Shown here piece after piece: positions 4,895 to 6,261 of a DNA stretch of 6,261 nucleotides. The notes beneath the pieces were generated by a model. It was given only the letters and a program-made list of their open reading frames with translations. It was not told the origin of the DNA and searched no databases. This stretch comes from Flavobacterium psychrophilum (GTDB lineage Bacteria; Bacteroidota; Bacteroidia; Flavobacteriales; Flavobacteriaceae): assembly GCA_945861915.1 (NCBI GenBank), contig CAMAWK010000139.1, positions 1-6,261 of the forward strand, given 5' to 3'. The translations under genes were made by a program, and so were the position numbers. Every line of letters begins with the position of its first letter. The first letter of the stretch is position 1.

Positions 4895-6261
4895 ATGCCA
4901 AAAGACAACTCCATAAAATCGGTTTTAATAATAGGTTCAGGTCCAATTGTTATTGGTCAAGCCTGTGAGTTTGATTATGCTGGTTCACAATCAGCACGTT
5001 CTATTCGTGAAGAAGGAATTGAAGTAATTTTGATTAATTCGAATCCTGCTACGATTATGACCGACCCATCAATGGCGGATCATATTTATTTGAAACCATT
5101 GACTACCAAATCGATTATCGAAATCCTGAAAGCGCATCCGCAAATTGATGCTGTTTTGCCCACCATGGGCGGACAAACGGCTTTGAATTTATGTTTGGAA
5201 GCTGAGGAAAAAGGAATTTGGAAAGATTTTGGAGTAAAACTCATAGGTGTCGATGTTAATGCCATTAATATTACTGAAGATAGAGATCAGTTTAAAGATT
5301 TACTTAAAAAAATCGGAGTACCTTCAGCTCCTGCAGAAATCTGTACTTCATATCTTCGTGGAAAAGAAATTGCACAAGAATTTGGTTTCCCTTTAGTGAT
5401 TCGTCCTTCGTTTACTTTAGGAGGAACGGGTGCTGCGATTGTGTATAAAAAAGAAGATTTCAACGAATTACTTACCAGAGGTTTAGAAGCATCACCGATT
5501 CACGAAGTATTGATTGACAAAGCCTTGATGGGTTGGAAAGAATACGAATTAGAATTATTACGTGATAAAAACGACAACGTAGTCATTATCTGTTCGATCG
5601 AAAATATGGATCCAAGGGGGATTCACACTGGAGATTCTATTACTGTGGCTCCAGCGATGACTTTATCGGACACGACTTTTCAGAAAATGCGTGATTATGC
5701 TATCTTGATGATGCGTTCTATTGGTAATTTTGCTGGTGGTTGCAATGTACAATTTGCTGTTTCGCCTGACGAAAAAGAAGATATTGTGGCGATTGAAATC
5801 AACCCTCGTGTGTCTCGTTCATCGGCTTTGGCATCTAAAGCAACGGGTTATCCAATTGCAAAAATTGCATCGAAACTCGATTTGGGATATAATTTGGATG
5901 AATTAAATAATCAAATTACAAAAACGACTTCCGCTTTGTTTGAACCAACTCTAGATTATGTGATTGTGAAAATTCCTCGTTGGAATTTCGATAAATTCGA
6001 AGGAGCTGACCGAACTTTGGGACTTCAAATGAAATCGGTAGGCGAAGTAATGGGTATCGGCCGTTCGTTTCAAGAAGCCTTACACAAAGCAACTCAATCT
6101 TTGGAAATTAAAAGAAATGGGTTAGGAGCTGATGGAAAAGGATACACCAATTATGAGCAAATTATAGAAAAACTAACCTTTGCGAGTTGGGACAGAGTTT
6201 TTGTTATTTATGATGCGATAGCGATGGGAATTCCGTTGAGTCGTATTCATGAAATCACCAA
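4895..6261 (+). CDS. carB: Carbamoyl-phosphate synthase large subunit, 3'-truncated by window edge
   Basis: The frame is open from the ATG at 4895 to the window end, giving 455 codons of an expected total near 950-1080. CarB uses ammonia from the CarA glutaminase, bicarbonate and two ATP to make carbamoyl phosphate for arginine and pyrimidine synthesis. Present are the pre-ATP-grasp part (ILIIG-type loop, then GPIVIGQACEFDYAGSQ, residues 16-32; NSNPATIMTDP, 48-58; PTMGGQTALN, 89-98) and the carboxy-phosphate ATP-grasp domain (IRPSFTLGGTG, 169-179; GWKEYELELLRD; EINPRVSRSSALASKATGYP). Arg130, Arg170, Gly176/177, Glu216, His244, Gln286, Glu301 and Asn303 correspond to E. coli ATP- and Mg-binding residues. 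Residue 241 (AGG at 5615-5617) is Arg where CarB normally has Met or Leu (MGIHTGDS). The start is supported by AAAAAAACAAAAAAAATG and the standard N-terminus MPKD. carA is not adjacent. Confidence 0.97.
   Translation, partial: MPKDNSIKSVLIIGSGPIVIGQACEFDYAGSQSARSIREEGIEVILINSNPATIMTDPSMADHIYLKPLTTKSIIEILKAHPQIDAVLPTMGGQTALNLCLEAEEKGIWKDFGVKLIGVDVNAINITEDRDQFKDLLKKIGVPSAPAEICTSYLRGKEIAQEFGFPLVIRPSFTLGGTGAAIVYKKEDFNELLTRGLEASPIHEVLIDKALMGWKEYELELLRDKNDNVVIICSIENMDPRGIHTGDSITVAPAMTLSDTTFQKMRDYAILMMRSIGNFAGGCNVQFAVSPDEKEDIVAIEINPRVSRSSALASKATGYPIAKIASKLDLGYNLDELNNQITKTTSALFEPTLDYVIVKIPRWNFDKFEGADRTLGLQMKSVGEVMGIGRSFQEALHKATQSLEIKRNGLGADGKGYTNYEQIIEKLTFASWDRVFVIYDAIAMGIPLSRIHEIT

Noticed and set aside
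5721..5906. Plus-strand ORF in another frame inside carB
   Set aside because: The carB frame is continuous through this region with conserved ATP-grasp motifs, so this is a shadow frame and not evidence of a frameshift.

Overview
This window looks like ordinary chromosome from a flavobacterium (phylum Bacteroidota, probably Flavobacterium or a close relative). The evidence is strongly AT-rich DNA, start codons preceded by runs of A instead of Shine-Dalgarno sites, -7 promoter boxes of the form TAnnTTTG, and protein sequences that read as flavobacterial versions of PPK2, MATE, prohibitin, L34 and CarB. The genus is inferred from style; nothing here proves it.

Layout, left to right. (1) 1-627 is the 3' part of a PPK2-type polyphosphate kinase gene, cut by the window edge. 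(2) 678-2042 is a MATE-family multidrug/cation antiporter with its own promoter directly behind the kinase stop. (3) 2082-2990 is a membrane-anchored SPFH/prohibitin-like protein, 39 bases after the transporter and probably co-transcribed with it. (4) 2991-3099 is an intergenic stretch with iterated ATAGA units and opposing GTCTAT units. (5) 3100-3330 is a 76-residue, very acidic protein of unknown function. (6) 3406-3837 is a small exported protein of unknown function with an 11-residue repeat. (7) 3864-3908 is a near-perfect hairpin that ends both this gene and the converging one. (8) 3928-4443, minus strand, is a two-helix membrane protein with TPR-like helices. (9) 4444-4609 is a divergent promoter region. 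(10) 4610-4771 is rpmH (ribosomal protein L34), followed by an intrinsic terminator. (11) 4895 to the right edge is the first 455 codons of carB.

The genes do not form one pathway. They cover phosphate/nucleotide energy metabolism (PPK2), export (MATE), membrane organisation (SPFH), translation (rpmH) and arginine/pyrimidine synthesis (carB), interspersed with short lineage-type genes of unknown role. No mobile element, CRISPR array, tRNA, rRNA or phage gene was seen, and no gene-free stretch exceeds 300 bases (the longest is the 166-base region 4444-4609). I found no convincing new multi-gene system. The points most worth checking are an arginine at a normally Met/Leu position in the CarB ATP site, the repeat cluster at 3003-3085, the unexplained hairpin before carB, and the two uncharacterised small proteins.
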